43,518 bases of DNA from positions 1 to 43,518 of the forward strand of contig CALUIJ010000114.1 of NCBI GenBank assembly GCA_944320675.1, given 5' to 3'. How positions within the stretch are numbered: position 1 is the stretch's first letter; each line of letters starts with the position of its first letter. The notes under the pieces are model-generated. The model did no database searches, was not told the origin of the DNA, and saw only the letters and a list, made by a program, of their open reading frames with translations. Shown here piece by piece: positions 13,023 through 20,616 of this stretch. The translations under genes were made by a program, and so were the position numbers. The DNA is from an uncultured Prevotella sp. (GTDB lineage: Bacteria > Bacteroidota > Bacteroidia > Bacteroidales > Bacteroidaceae).

Positions 13023-14438
13023 TCACTTCGCCTGCGACGGCACTCCGGCGCGTCCGCCGATGTGACAGTTGCGGAGCTCCACACCCTCGGTGTTGTCGAA
13101 ACTCACCGCATTAACGGCCTTGCCGATCTCCACATTACTGAACACCACACGGCGTATCGGCTCGGCCTCGGTGCCCTGGAGCACAAGTCCGGCGGCAGAG
13201 GCGCTACGGCATGTAAGGCCGTCGATGTAAATGTCGGACACACGAGTGAACTTGTCGTTGTCCATGCCTTCGCCGGCATACATGCTGGTAGCGTAAAACA
13301 GATCTTCAACGTCGCCGAACTCGCAGTTGTTCACGTACAGGTTGCTGACAAACCCGCCACGGTCGGGATTGGTCTTTATGTATATGCCGCGCTTGCAGTA
13401 GCCGCCGTAGGTGCAGTCCTCTACGAACACGTTCCTCACGCCGGCCGACATCTCGCTGCCAATCACCACGGCGTGAAGCCCCTTGAAACGGCAACGGCGT
13501 ATGACGATATTCTCTGACGGCGCAGCTGCGGCCCAGCCGTCGTTGTCGCGCCCGGCCTTTATGGCCACGTTGTCGTCGCCGTTGTCAAACTCGATGCCTT
13601 CTATCAGGATGTTGCGCGAACATTCGGGGTCGATGCCGTCGTTGTTCACCAACTTTGCATCGTAGCGCAAGCCACGACAGACGATGTTCTCGCTCTTCAA
13701 CAGATGTACGCACCAGAATGGGGCGTTGGTCAGCTTCACGCCCTCAAGAGTGACGTTCTTGCATCCGTAAAACTGTATCATCTGCGGCCGCAACCACCAT
13801 CCTTCGCCGAAATTACGCTCCGCCACCGGCGTACCGTCGTGGTTCATCTCACGGCTGCGCGCCTGTCCAGGCTTCTGCTTAGCCTTCCATGTTGAAAATG
13901 TTGTAGAGGCGTTGCCATCGATAACGCCCTCACCGATTATCGACACGTCGTGCAAGCCGTAGCCGTAAATAAACGGACTGTAATTATTAAGGAACGTGCC
14001 TTCCCAACTGGTCTTCACCATTGGAAGATAAAGCTCAGGCTCAGGAGCGAACTTCAACGTGGCTCCTCGGCGCAAGTCAAGGCATACGTTGCTGACGAAG
14101 TGTATCGGCCCTTTTATGTAATACGTTCCTTCGGGCACGATTATACGCGCCCCGCCGCGCTTTTCGGCGGCGCGCATGGCACGGCGGAATGCCGGCAGGC
14201 AGTCCTTCACGCCGTCGCCCTTTGCGCCGAAGTCGGTCAACAAAAGACTGTCCCCGCTAATCTTTGCACCCGTTATGAGCCGCAATATGGAGTCGCGCCT
14301 TGCCACACGTTCCTTTTCAATCTGCAGCATGTCGACGGCATGGCACAACTGGACGGCAAACATGGCTGCAAATAAAAGCGAGAAACGGAGAGTGAAAAGT
14401 TTAAGTGAAGAACGAAGAGTGAAAAGTGAAAAATCCAT
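13023..14438 (-). CDS. GH28 polygalacturonase-family glycoside hydrolase
   Basis: 471 aa right-handed beta-helix enzyme of the pectinase family. Catalytic landmarks: NNDGIDPE (D267), DNGDDNVAIKAG (D288/D289), His322 and RGIYIKT (R350, K355). The usual GHG around the His is replaced (GLHAVVIGSEMS), so the His is kept but its Gly neighbours are not; this occurs in exo-acting and RG-type GH28 enzymes. The signal peptide is odd: residues 2-21 contain a repeated LFTLR...LFTLRFSL pattern because the first codons lie inside a heptamer-word array (14379-14436) that reaches the start codon. A later Met (about residue 26) would cut the signal short, so the upstream start is kept. It has its own terminator and is separate from the GH2 operon. 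Confidence 0.92.
   Translation of the reverse strand: MDFSLFTLRSSLKLFTLRFSLLFAAMFAVQLCHAVDMLQIEKERVARRDSILRLITGAKISGDSLLLTDFGAKGDGVKDCLPAFRRAMRAAEKRGGARIIVPEGTYYIKGPIHFVSNVCLDLRRGATLKFAPEPELYLPMVKTSWEGTFLNNYSPFIYGYGLHDVSIIGEGVIDGNASTTFSTWKAKQKPGQARSREMNHDGTPVAERNFGEGWWLRPQMIQFYGCKNVTLEGVKLTNAPFWCVHLLKSENIVCRGLRYDAKLVNNDGIDPECSRNILIEGIEFDNGDDNVAIKAGRDNDGWAAAAPSENIVIRRCRFKGLHAVVIGSEMSAGVRNVFVEDCTYGGYCKRGIYIKTNPDRGGFVSNLYVNNCEFGDVEDLFYATSMYAGEGMDNDKFTRVSDIYIDGLTCRSASAAGLVLQGTEAEPIRRVVFSNVEIGKAVNAVSFDNTEGVELRNCHIGGRAGVPSQAK
14379..14436. repeat. Heptamer-word array overlapping the GH28 start
   Basis: Plus-strand run of AGTGAAA / AGTTTAA / GTGAAGA / ACGAAG / AGTGAAA words reaching to the GH28 ATG. 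A related copy lies in inverted orientation at about 14549-14586, sharing roughly three quarters of positions by eye over 38 nt. Confidence 0.7.
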
Positions 14439-14504
14439 ATATGTCTTTAAGCGAAATTGAATAATGAAAGAAAAGCAAATATTTTAAGCGAAGAGCGAAT
14501 GGTT

Positions 14505-14568
14505 TGAGCGAAGAGTGAAGCATCCCTATGCATGGAATGTTTGCATTTGGATTCTTCACTCTCCGCTC
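14505..14568 (-). terminator. Word-built hairpin after the POT transporter gene
   Basis: GAGCGAAGAGTGAAGCATCC at 14505-14524 pairs with 14549-14568 (18 of 20 positions) around a 24-nt loop. It lies just beyond the transporter stop at 14591 and is made of AGCGAAG/AGTGAAG heptamers. Probable terminator or mRNA-end hairpin. Confidence 0.6.
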
Positions 14569-14590
14569 TTTACTTTTCCCTTAAACTAAA

Positions 14591-16267
14591 TCAGCACACC
14601 TTCTCGAGCCTCTTCATTATCGAGAATATGAATACTGCAGATATGACGCAGAGAACGACGAGTATGCCCCAAAGCACCCATAATGGCAGACCACCCCACA
14701 GCATACCGATAATGGAAACAAGATAGTTGCCAACGGCGGTTGCTGCAAACCAACCTCCCATCATAAGCCCCTTAAACTTAGGAGGCGCAACCTTTGACAC
14801 GAACGAAATGCCCATCGGCGAGAGGAACAACTCGGCAAATGTAAGCACGAGATAAGTACTTATAAGTAGATTGGGCGTAACTTTGTAATCAGTTGTCGTA
14901 GATGCGAGATCGTCAGGCACAGGCAAACCTATAGAGCCCCATACCATAATCATGAAGCCTACGGCGGCAATGAACATACCAATACCAATCTTACGTGGGG
15001 CGGAAGGTTCCTTACCCCTATTTGCAAGATAACCGAAAACAGCCATCGACACCGGAGTCAATGCCACAACGAAGAATGGGTTGAACTGCTGGAACTTCTG
15101 GGGAAGTATGCTTATAGTTTCTTCCATTCCGCTATAATTATAGCACATCAACGCCAACGCGGCCAATGTCACAACTATTGAAATCAGCTTACCCTTGGCC
15201 TTTTTCGACTGGAATATAGCGAAAATGCCATAAACCATTATAGCTATGAGCACAAGATTCCACACATCGAAACCAATACGAGTCAAGCCGGTGGCGGTGG
15301 CGGCTGTGTAGTCGCGGGCGAAGAAAGTAAGCGTAAGTCCGTTTTGGTGGAAAGCCATCCAGAAGAATATTACAACGGCGAACACGAGACAAAGCGCAAC
15401 AACGCGCGATTTCGTCTCGGCCGGTGTAAGTTCTTGCACGTGGGCTGTTTCATCCGCACCCGAAGTCTGCTTTGTATTGTTATTGACATCGGCATGCTTA
15501 AATGTCTTTCTTCCAAGCACATATATCAACATTGAAACAATCAAAGACACACATGCGACGGCAAATCCCATATGATAAGATGATGACAAGACATTAATAT
15601 AGTCGTTGGCAAAGTTCGTAAGCGATGCGGCATCAGTTCCCACGCCTTGCGACGAGGCAAGCGATACGAATTTTGACATAGCTTCACCCGACAGCGAACC
15701 GTCGAGGTATTGGTGTGCCAGTGCCGGGATGTCACCATTGTAAACGTAATTGTGGCCTTTCATATACCAATCGGTTATCTTCTCTGCTGCCGTCGGAGCG
15801 AAAAGCGCACCTATGTTAATGGCCATGTAAAATATAGAAAATGCAGTGTCACGCTTGGCCTCATACTTCGGATCGTCATACAAGTTGCCTACCATGACCT
15901 GCAAGTTGCCCTTGAACAATCCCGTACCGAGGGCGATCAGGAATAAAGAGCCGATCATAGCTGCTATGCCCACGGCATTGTTACCTGTAGGTATAGCCAA
16001 GCATATATACCCTAAGAACATGACTACGATACCTGATGTCACCATCTTCCCAAAGCCGAACTTGTCGGCCAGTATTCCACCCACAACGGGGAGGAAATAG
16101 ACCAAAGCCAAGAAACCCGCGAAGATGTTCGAGGTGACAGTGGCACTGAAACCAAACTTTGCTTGCAGAAACAATGTGAAAATCGCAAGCATGGTGTAAT
16201 ACCCGAAGCGTTCGCCCGTATTAGCAAGAGCCAACGCATACAAACCTTTTGGTTGTCCTTCAAACAT
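14591..16267 (-). CDS. POT/PTR-family proton-coupled MFS transporter
   Basis: 558 aa with about 14 hydrophobic helices and the N-terminal POT signature region PKGLYALALANTGERFGYYTM. POT proteins usually import di- and tripeptides with protons. The TM1 motif ExxERFxYY is incomplete: the first Glu is replaced (NTGERFGYY), which I believe is common in a Bacteroidetes branch of the family and may mean altered coupling or a different substrate. The PTR2 loop FSIFYMAINIGALFAPTAAE is present. The gene has its own -7 element at 16307-16314 and is separated from the upstream isomerase gene by a terminator-like hairpin, so it is probably transcribed on its own. A sugar or oligosaccharide substrate is possible from context but unproven. 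Confidence 0.88.
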   Translation of the reverse strand: MFEGQPKGLYALALANTGERFGYYTMLAIFTLFLQAKFGFSATVTSNIFAGFLALVYFLPVVGGILADKFGFGKMVTSGIVVMFLGYICLAIPTGNNAVGIAAMIGSLFLIALGTGLFKGNLQVMVGNLYDDPKYEAKRDTAFSIFYMAINIGALFAPTAAEKITDWYMKGHNYVYNGDIPALAHQYLDGSLSGEAMSKFVSLASSQGVGTDAASLTNFANDYINVLSSSYHMGFAVACVSLIVSMLIYVLGRKTFKHADVNNNTKQTSGADETAHVQELTPAETKSRVVALCLVFAVVIFFWMAFHQNGLTLTFFARDYTAATATGLTRIGFDVWNLVLIAIMVYGIFAIFQSKKAKGKLISIVVTLAALALMCYNYSGMEETISILPQKFQQFNPFFVVALTPVSMAVFGYLANRGKEPSAPRKIGIGMFIAAVGFMIMVWGSIGLPVPDDLASTTTDYKVTPNLLISTYLVLTFAELFLSPMGISFVSKVAPPKFKGLMMGGWFAATAVGNYLVSIIGMLWGGLPLWVLWGILVVLCVISAVFIFSIMKRLEKVC

Positions 16268-16306
16268 AATAAGAATATTTTAAATTAATTGTTGTTTTTC
16301 CGAATG

Positions 16307-16314
16307 CAAATGTA
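16307..16314 (-). promoter_or_regulatory. -7 element TACATTTG of the POT transporter gene
   Basis: TACATTTG on the minus strand, 40 nt ahead of the start at 16267; no clear -33 box. Confidence 0.55.
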
Positions 16315-16390
16315 AACAAAATATCTGAATTAACGAGACATTGGGAAAATATTTTTTATTTTTAAGATACAGAGAATAACGTGAAAACGA

Positions 16391-16441
16391 AAAGTGCAGA
16401 ATCCGTATGTTTAGAATGCTTGCACACGGATTCTGCACTTT
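16391..16441 (-). terminator. Hairpin terminator after the isomerase gene
   Basis: AAAGTGCAGAATCCGTATG (16391-16409) pairs with 16423-16441 in 18 of 19 positions around a 13-nt loop, 23 bp beyond the isomerase stop. It ends the transketolase-kinase-isomerase operon. Confidence 0.75.
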
Positions 16442-16463
16442 ACCGTTTGTCTATTTAAAAGAA

Positions 16464-17894
16464 TCACTCGTGAACGTAGAGATCCCAACCGAGATAGTTG
16501 TCGACGGCTTCCTGAAGAATGTCAACAACGTCCGTGCGCACCATTGCGACATGGTGCTCGAAACCGTTCTTGCAGATGAACTTCATCAGTTGCTGCAGGT
16601 TGTCAACCTGAGTAACGGCGATGCAACCGTCCATTCCATACGGGTCGTTGGTCAGCTTGCCCTTGCCGAGATAGCTCTTTATGCAGCCAAGGTTGTCGTC
16701 GGTCGAGATACGGAAATAAGTGAACTCGCCTTCGGTGCACTTGCCGTAAACTGCGCCGAACGTGTTAACCTTGCCGAGCGTGCGGCCGAGCACTCCGAGC
16801 GGACCGAGCTTGAGGTCGTTCTGCACGAAGCTCTTCGGGGCGTTGCCGCAATGGGTGCATACGCACTTGTTGCGGTCCTCGGCGAAGTTGTTGTTCCAGT
16901 CGAGCAGCGTCGACGGCCGTCCGGCTGCAAGGCTGAGAGCGTACATCGACACGGCACCGGCCACGTCGGTCTCGCAGGCGCACGGTATGAGCTTCTCGCC
17001 GAGCATGCTCATAGTCACGCAAGCTGCGCAACCATAGTTCTGCTCCAACGAGTCCCAGCATTGTATGGCCGTAGCGTCGACCTCGTTCTCCTCAATCCAA
17101 TGCTCGACGGCAAGACCGAACTTGGCCTGCAATGCCAATTTCTCCTGATAAGCCTCGGGCACCTTGGCGTAATGGCTGATGGCTTCCATCTTGGCTTTCA
17201 GCTCGGCGGCGTCGTTGTCAATCTTGCGGGCGTTGAAGATTATCTCGCTCATGTCTACCGGCACGACGGTTATTCCGCTTGCCTGAAGCAGCTTCTCGCT
17301 GTAACGGCATGTGTTGAACCCGAGCGGACGAGTACCGATCTGGCCGATGCGCGCATGGGTCAACTTACGCACAACGCGGCAAATAGCGGCGAACTTGTTG
17401 ATATCCTTCATCAGCAAGTCGCTGTGTATCGAATAAGTATGGTAAGCGGTGTCAGTGAACGGTATGCCGCACTGATAAAGGTTGTTGCACACGGATATCT
17501 TACCGCAGAAAGCGTCGCGACGGCTGTCAAGGTCAACTTTGTCGTTCTCGTCGTCACAGGCCTGTACCAATACCGGCACGTTCAGCTCGGCGCGGCTTAT
17601 GGCGTTGATGATGCCTACCTCGAAACCGAAATTAGGCAACGACACGATGATTCCGTCAATCTCGTCGCGGTTGGCGCGGAAGAGCTTTGCGCACTTCTTT
17701 CCGTCTTCAACCGTTTCCATCGAACCTCCCGTGGGAGTATCCTGCTCATCAAGTATCACATAGCCGTATCCGGCCTTGTCAAGTTCCTCAAGAAGAGTCT
17801 TGCGCACGTCTACGGCAAGTTCTGAATTAAAATACGCCCGCGTTCCTATTATAAGTCCGAACGTCTCTTTTCCTGCTTGTGCTTGTTTTTTCAT
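16464..17894 (-). CDS. L-fucose/L-arabinose isomerase-family protein (candidate D-apiose isomerase)
   Basis: 476 aa, FucI/AraA-like fold: N-terminal Rossmann-type half (FGLIIGTRAYFNSE, IDGIIVSLPNFGFEVG) and C-terminal metal-binding half. Candidate metal ligands are E308 or D310 in CETDVAGA, D332 in LLDWNN and H348 in CTHCG. Several Cys (CVCTHCG) cluster near the last ligand. These enzymes interconvert an aldose and a ketose. The gene follows a FGGY kinase and a split transketolase on the same strand, the set expected for aldose > ketulose > ketulose-phosphate > transketolase cleavage; the D-apiose pathway (ApiI, AplK, AptA/AptB) is the best-known case, alternatives being another pentose or a sulfosugar. 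Family membership is secure, substrate is inference. Confidence 0.8.
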   Translation of the reverse strand: MKKQAQAGKETFGLIIGTRAYFNSELAVDVRKTLLEELDKAGYGYVILDEQDTPTGGSMETVEDGKKCAKLFRANRDEIDGIIVSLPNFGFEVGIINAISRAELNVPVLVQACDDENDKVDLDSRRDAFCGKISVCNNLYQCGIPFTDTAYHTYSIHSDLLMKDINKFAAICRVVRKLTHARIGQIGTRPLGFNTCRYSEKLLQASGITVVPVDMSEIIFNARKIDNDAAELKAKMEAISHYAKVPEAYQEKLALQAKFGLAVEHWIEENEVDATAIQCWDSLEQNYGCAACVTMSMLGEKLIPCACETDVAGAVSMYALSLAAGRPSTLLDWNNNFAEDRNKCVCTHCGNAPKSFVQNDLKLGPLGVLGRTLGKVNTFGAVYGKCTEGEFTYFRISTDDNLGCIKSYLGKGKLTNDPYGMDGCIAVTQVDNLQQLMKFICKNGFEHHVAMVRTDVVDILQEAVDNYLGWDLYVHE

Positions 17895-17921
17895 AATGTC
17901 TTATTGGTTATGGGGTTATGG

Positions 17922-17991
17922 GGTTATAGGGTTTTACGGTTGTGGGACGTACGTTTTTATTGGTTCCACGACAACCGCAAAACCTCATAAC
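17922..17991. repeat. Octamer-word hairpin between kinase and isomerase genes
   Basis: GGTTATAGGGTTTTACGG... at 17922-17946 pairs imperfectly with 17966-17991. The left arm is preceded by further GGTTATGG copies (17906-17921), so the words GGTTATGG, GGTTATAG, GGTTTTAC, GGTTGTGG repeat every 8 bp. It fills the 103-bp spacer. Confidence 0.75.
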
Positions 17992-17997
17992 ATTATT

Positions 17998-19479
17998 TTA
18001 ATTATTCAACACCATTTCGACAGCCTTCTGCCATCCGCCATAGAGCCGTGCACGCTCGTCCACGGCCATTGACGGGAAGATGCGGTTGTCCGACGTGCGC
18101 AAGGCGGCCACCTCGTCAAGACCAGCCCATACCTTGCGCGCCAATCCGTTCATCAGCATCGCGCCCATGGCCGAAGCCTCTTCTACGTCGGAACGGTTGA
18201 TGCACGCCCCGAGCATGTCGGCCTGGAACTGCATGAGGAAATGGTTCTTCGTCGGTCCGCCGTCAACGCGAAGCTCTTTCAGGGCGATACCGGCGTGGTT
18301 GGTCATCAGGTCTACGAGATCTTTTATCTGATAGGCTATCGCCTCAAGGGCCGCACGGCAGACATGCCCCTTTTCAGTGGCGAGCGTCATGCCGCTTATC
18401 ACAGCCTTAGCATGGGGATTCCACCACGGAGCACCCAATCCGGCAAAAGCCGGCACAAGATAAACGCCGCCGTTGTCGGGCACCGAGGTTGCAAACTGTT
18501 CTATCTCGGCAGGACCGCCGATAAGCTTCAGGTTGTCGGCCATCCATTTTATGGTAGCCCCGGTACAGTGGATGTTCCCCTCGAAAGCGTAGAACACCTT
18601 GCCCTGCGCCGCGAACCCGACTGACGTAACAAGTCCTTTGGGAGCGGCAATGGCGTTCTCGCCGATGTTCACCATTACGGACGAACCGGTGCCGTAAGTG
18701 GCCTTGCCCATTCCGGCCTCGAAACACATCTGTCCGGCCAACGCTCCATGTGAATCGCCCAATACTCCGGCAATGGTTATAGGCTCGGCGAACACGCCTT
18801 CAACCGTTGTCTCGCCAAACACAGAGTCGCAAGGCAACGGTTTCGCCATCATGCTCCTCGGAATGGTGAAAAGCGCCAACAAGTCGTCGTCCCAATCAAG
18901 CGTATGAATATTGAACAGCAACGTGCGCGAAGCGTTGGTGTAGTCGGTGGCGAAAACCTTTCCGCCCGTAAGCTTCCATACAAGCCATGTGTCGATGGTG
19001 CCCATCATCAGCTCGCCGCGGTCGGCGGCCAGGCGCGCGCCGTCGACATTGTCGAGAATCCACTTCGCCCCGCTTGCGGCGAAGTAAGGGTCAATCAGCA
19101 GTCCGCTGCGCTCACGTATGAAGTCGGTATATCCTTTTTGTTTCAGGTCGTTGCAAATGTCCTCACCGCGTTGGCATTGCCACACCACGGCGTTATAGAC
19201 AGGCTTGCCCGTAAGCCTGTTCCACACGACCACGGTCTCCCTCTGATTGGTTATTGCGAGCGAATACGAGGCTCCGTCGCCGCGAGTGTCCTCGACGACC
19301 GCCTTTACGGCTTCCACCATGTTGCGGTATATCTCCTCGGCATCGTGCTCCACCCATCCCGGCTTCGGGTAATACTGCTTATGCGCCACGTTTTTGCGGC
19401 ACACAAGGCGGCACTTCCCGTCAAAGACAACAGCCTTGGTAGCCGACGTGCTTTGGTCGATAGAAATTATATAGTCCAT
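17998..19479 (-). CDS. FGGY-family sugar kinase, glycerol-kinase-like (candidate D-apulose kinase)
   Basis: 493 aa, two-domain ASKHA fold very close to glycerol kinase: SIDQSTSATKA phosphate loop, TNQRET (R80, E81), DPYF (Y132), GTIDTWLVWKLTGG, TDYTNASRTLLFNIH and the ATP-binding VDGGPTKNHFLMQFQAD. The glycerol-contacting Asp-Gln pair of GlpK appears as Asp242-Ser243 in GDSHGAL, a pocket change that argues against glycerol and for a polyol-like ketose. It sits between the transketolase C-half gene and the isomerase gene. Predicted to phosphorylate the ketose made by the isomerase, in the cytoplasm. Being misannotated as glycerol kinase or xylulokinase by homology alone is likely. Confidence 0.85.
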   Translation of the reverse strand: MDYIISIDQSTSATKAVVFDGKCRLVCRKNVAHKQYYPKPGWVEHDAEEIYRNMVEAVKAVVEDTRGDGASYSLAITNQRETVVVWNRLTGKPVYNAVVWQCQRGEDICNDLKQKGYTDFIRERSGLLIDPYFAASGAKWILDNVDGARLAADRGELMMGTIDTWLVWKLTGGKVFATDYTNASRTLLFNIHTLDWDDDLLALFTIPRSMMAKPLPCDSVFGETTVEGVFAEPITIAGVLGDSHGALAGQMCFEAGMGKATYGTGSSVMVNIGENAIAAPKGLVTSVGFAAQGKVFYAFEGNIHCTGATIKWMADNLKLIGGPAEIEQFATSVPDNGGVYLVPAFAGLGAPWWNPHAKAVISGMTLATEKGHVCRAALEAIAYQIKDLVDLMTNHAGIALKELRVDGGPTKNHFLMQFQADMLGACINRSDVEEASAMGAMLMNGLARKVWAGLDEVAALRTSDNRIFPSMAVDERARLYGGWQKAVEMVLNN

Positions 19480-19498
19480 AGAGTGTTTTTGAATTAAG

Positions 19499-19586
19499 GA
19501 TTAAGAATTAAGAGTTAAGAATTAAGAAAAAATGCATTGCTGCAACGAGAGTATTTTTCTTAATTCTTAACTCTTAATTCTTAATC
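19499..19586. repeat. Perfect 33-bp inverted repeat built of heptamers
   Basis: Left arm 19499-19531 (words GATTAAG, AATTAAG, AGTTAAG, AATTAAG, then AAAAA) is the exact complement of 19554-19586; the loop is 22 nt. One arm runs into the stop codon of the transketolase C-half gene (19585-19587); the other ends 20 bp before the kinase ATG. Possible attenuator or processing hairpin inside the operon. Confidence 0.85.
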
Positions 19587-20529
19587 ATTTTACCATCTCC
19601 TTCGCCGTCTCGTATATACCGTCGGCGTCGAGCTTGTAATGGTGGAATATCTCAAGGGGCTTGCCGTGCACGGCGTTCTCGTCGGGTATGCCGAGTATGC
19701 GCATCGGCACGGGGCAGTTCTGCGCGACGGTCTCGGCCACTATGCCGCCCAGTCCGCCGAACATGCTGTGCTCCTCTACGGTCAGGATGCGTCCGGTTTC
19801 CTTGGCGGCGCGTATTATGGCATCGGTATCGGCAGGCTTCAGCGTGTGCATGTCGATAACACGGGTGCTTACGCCTTCGGCGGCGAGGCGGCGGCCAGCC
19901 TGCAAGGCGTGGTAAACAGTCTCGCCCGTACCTATTATGGTAAGGTCGTTACCGTCTTGCAACTGGACGGACTTGCCTATCTCGTAATCGAAATCGTCGT
20001 TCTCGTACACGTCGGGCACGGCGTTGCGGCCTACGCGGACGTAAACGGGATGGGGGTAGTCGACGAGCTGCTCTACGAGCTTGCGCGTCTGGCGGGCGTC
20101 GCACGGCAATACTACCTGCATGCCGGGGAACGTGCGCAGCACGGCGATGTCGTGCAGGCTGTGGTGGGTCGCGCCGAGCGCGCCGTAAGCCACGCCGCCG
20201 CTGACGCCGAGTATCTTCACCGGCTGGCCGGAATAAGCCACGTCGACCTTCACCTGCTCCAAGCTGCGGGCGACGTAGAAGCACGCCGGGCCGCAGACGA
20301 ACACCTTCTTACCGCACGATGCCAAGCCGGCGGCTATGCCAACGGCATCCTGCTCGGCGATGCCGCACTCAACGAACTGCCCCGGCAGCTGCTTGGCGAA
20401 ATCGGTCAACGTGACCGAACCGCGTGCGTCGGTAGTCACGGCTACTATGTTTTTGTCTTTCTTGCCCAATTCCAACATCGTGTCGGTAAAACTCTTGCGG
20501 CAAGCAACACTTTTCAATTCATAACTCAT
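19585..20529 (-). CDS. Transketolase C-terminal half (pyrimidine-binding + C domain)
   Basis: 314 aa, only the second half of a classical transketolase: Pyr domain with the catalytic Glu59 in ECGIAEQDAVGIAAGLA, which activates the aminopyrimidine of thiamine diphosphate, then the C-terminal domain (ILTVEEHSMFGGLGGIVAE). It needs the N-half encoded just upstream to form the active site. Two-subunit transketolases occur in several specialised sugar pathways, including apulose-4-phosphate transketolase, which with glyceraldehyde 3-phosphate yields xylulose 5-phosphate and dihydroxyacetone phosphate. The start codon lies in an AT-rich word region (ATGAGTTATGAATTG), so the first residues MSYEL derive from spacer-like sequence. 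Confidence 0.88.
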   Translation of the reverse strand: MSYELKSVACRKSFTDTMLELGKKDKNIVAVTTDARGSVTLTDFAKQLPGQFVECGIAEQDAVGIAAGLASCGKKVFVCGPACFYVARSLEQVKVDVAYSGQPVKILGVSGGVAYGALGATHHSLHDIAVLRTFPGMQVVLPCDARQTRKLVEQLVDYPHPVYVRVGRNAVPDVYENDDFDYEIGKSVQLQDGNDLTIIGTGETVYHALQAGRRLAAEGVSTRVIDMHTLKPADTDAIIRAAKETGRILTVEEHSMFGGLGGIVAETVAQNCPVPMRILGIPDENAVHGKPLEIFHHYKLDADGIYETAKEMVK

Positions 20530-20616
20530 AATTCACAATGAATAATTGGTTTAACTTCATCCAATTCATAATGGCTGGTATCCGGCGCCGTGCGCGGCCC
20601 GGCTGCGCATTATGGA

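Noticed and set aside
17998-19479. Housekeeping glycerol kinase
   Set aside because: The substrate-contact pair differs from GlpK and the gene sits between sugar-pathway genes with no glycerol genes nearby.
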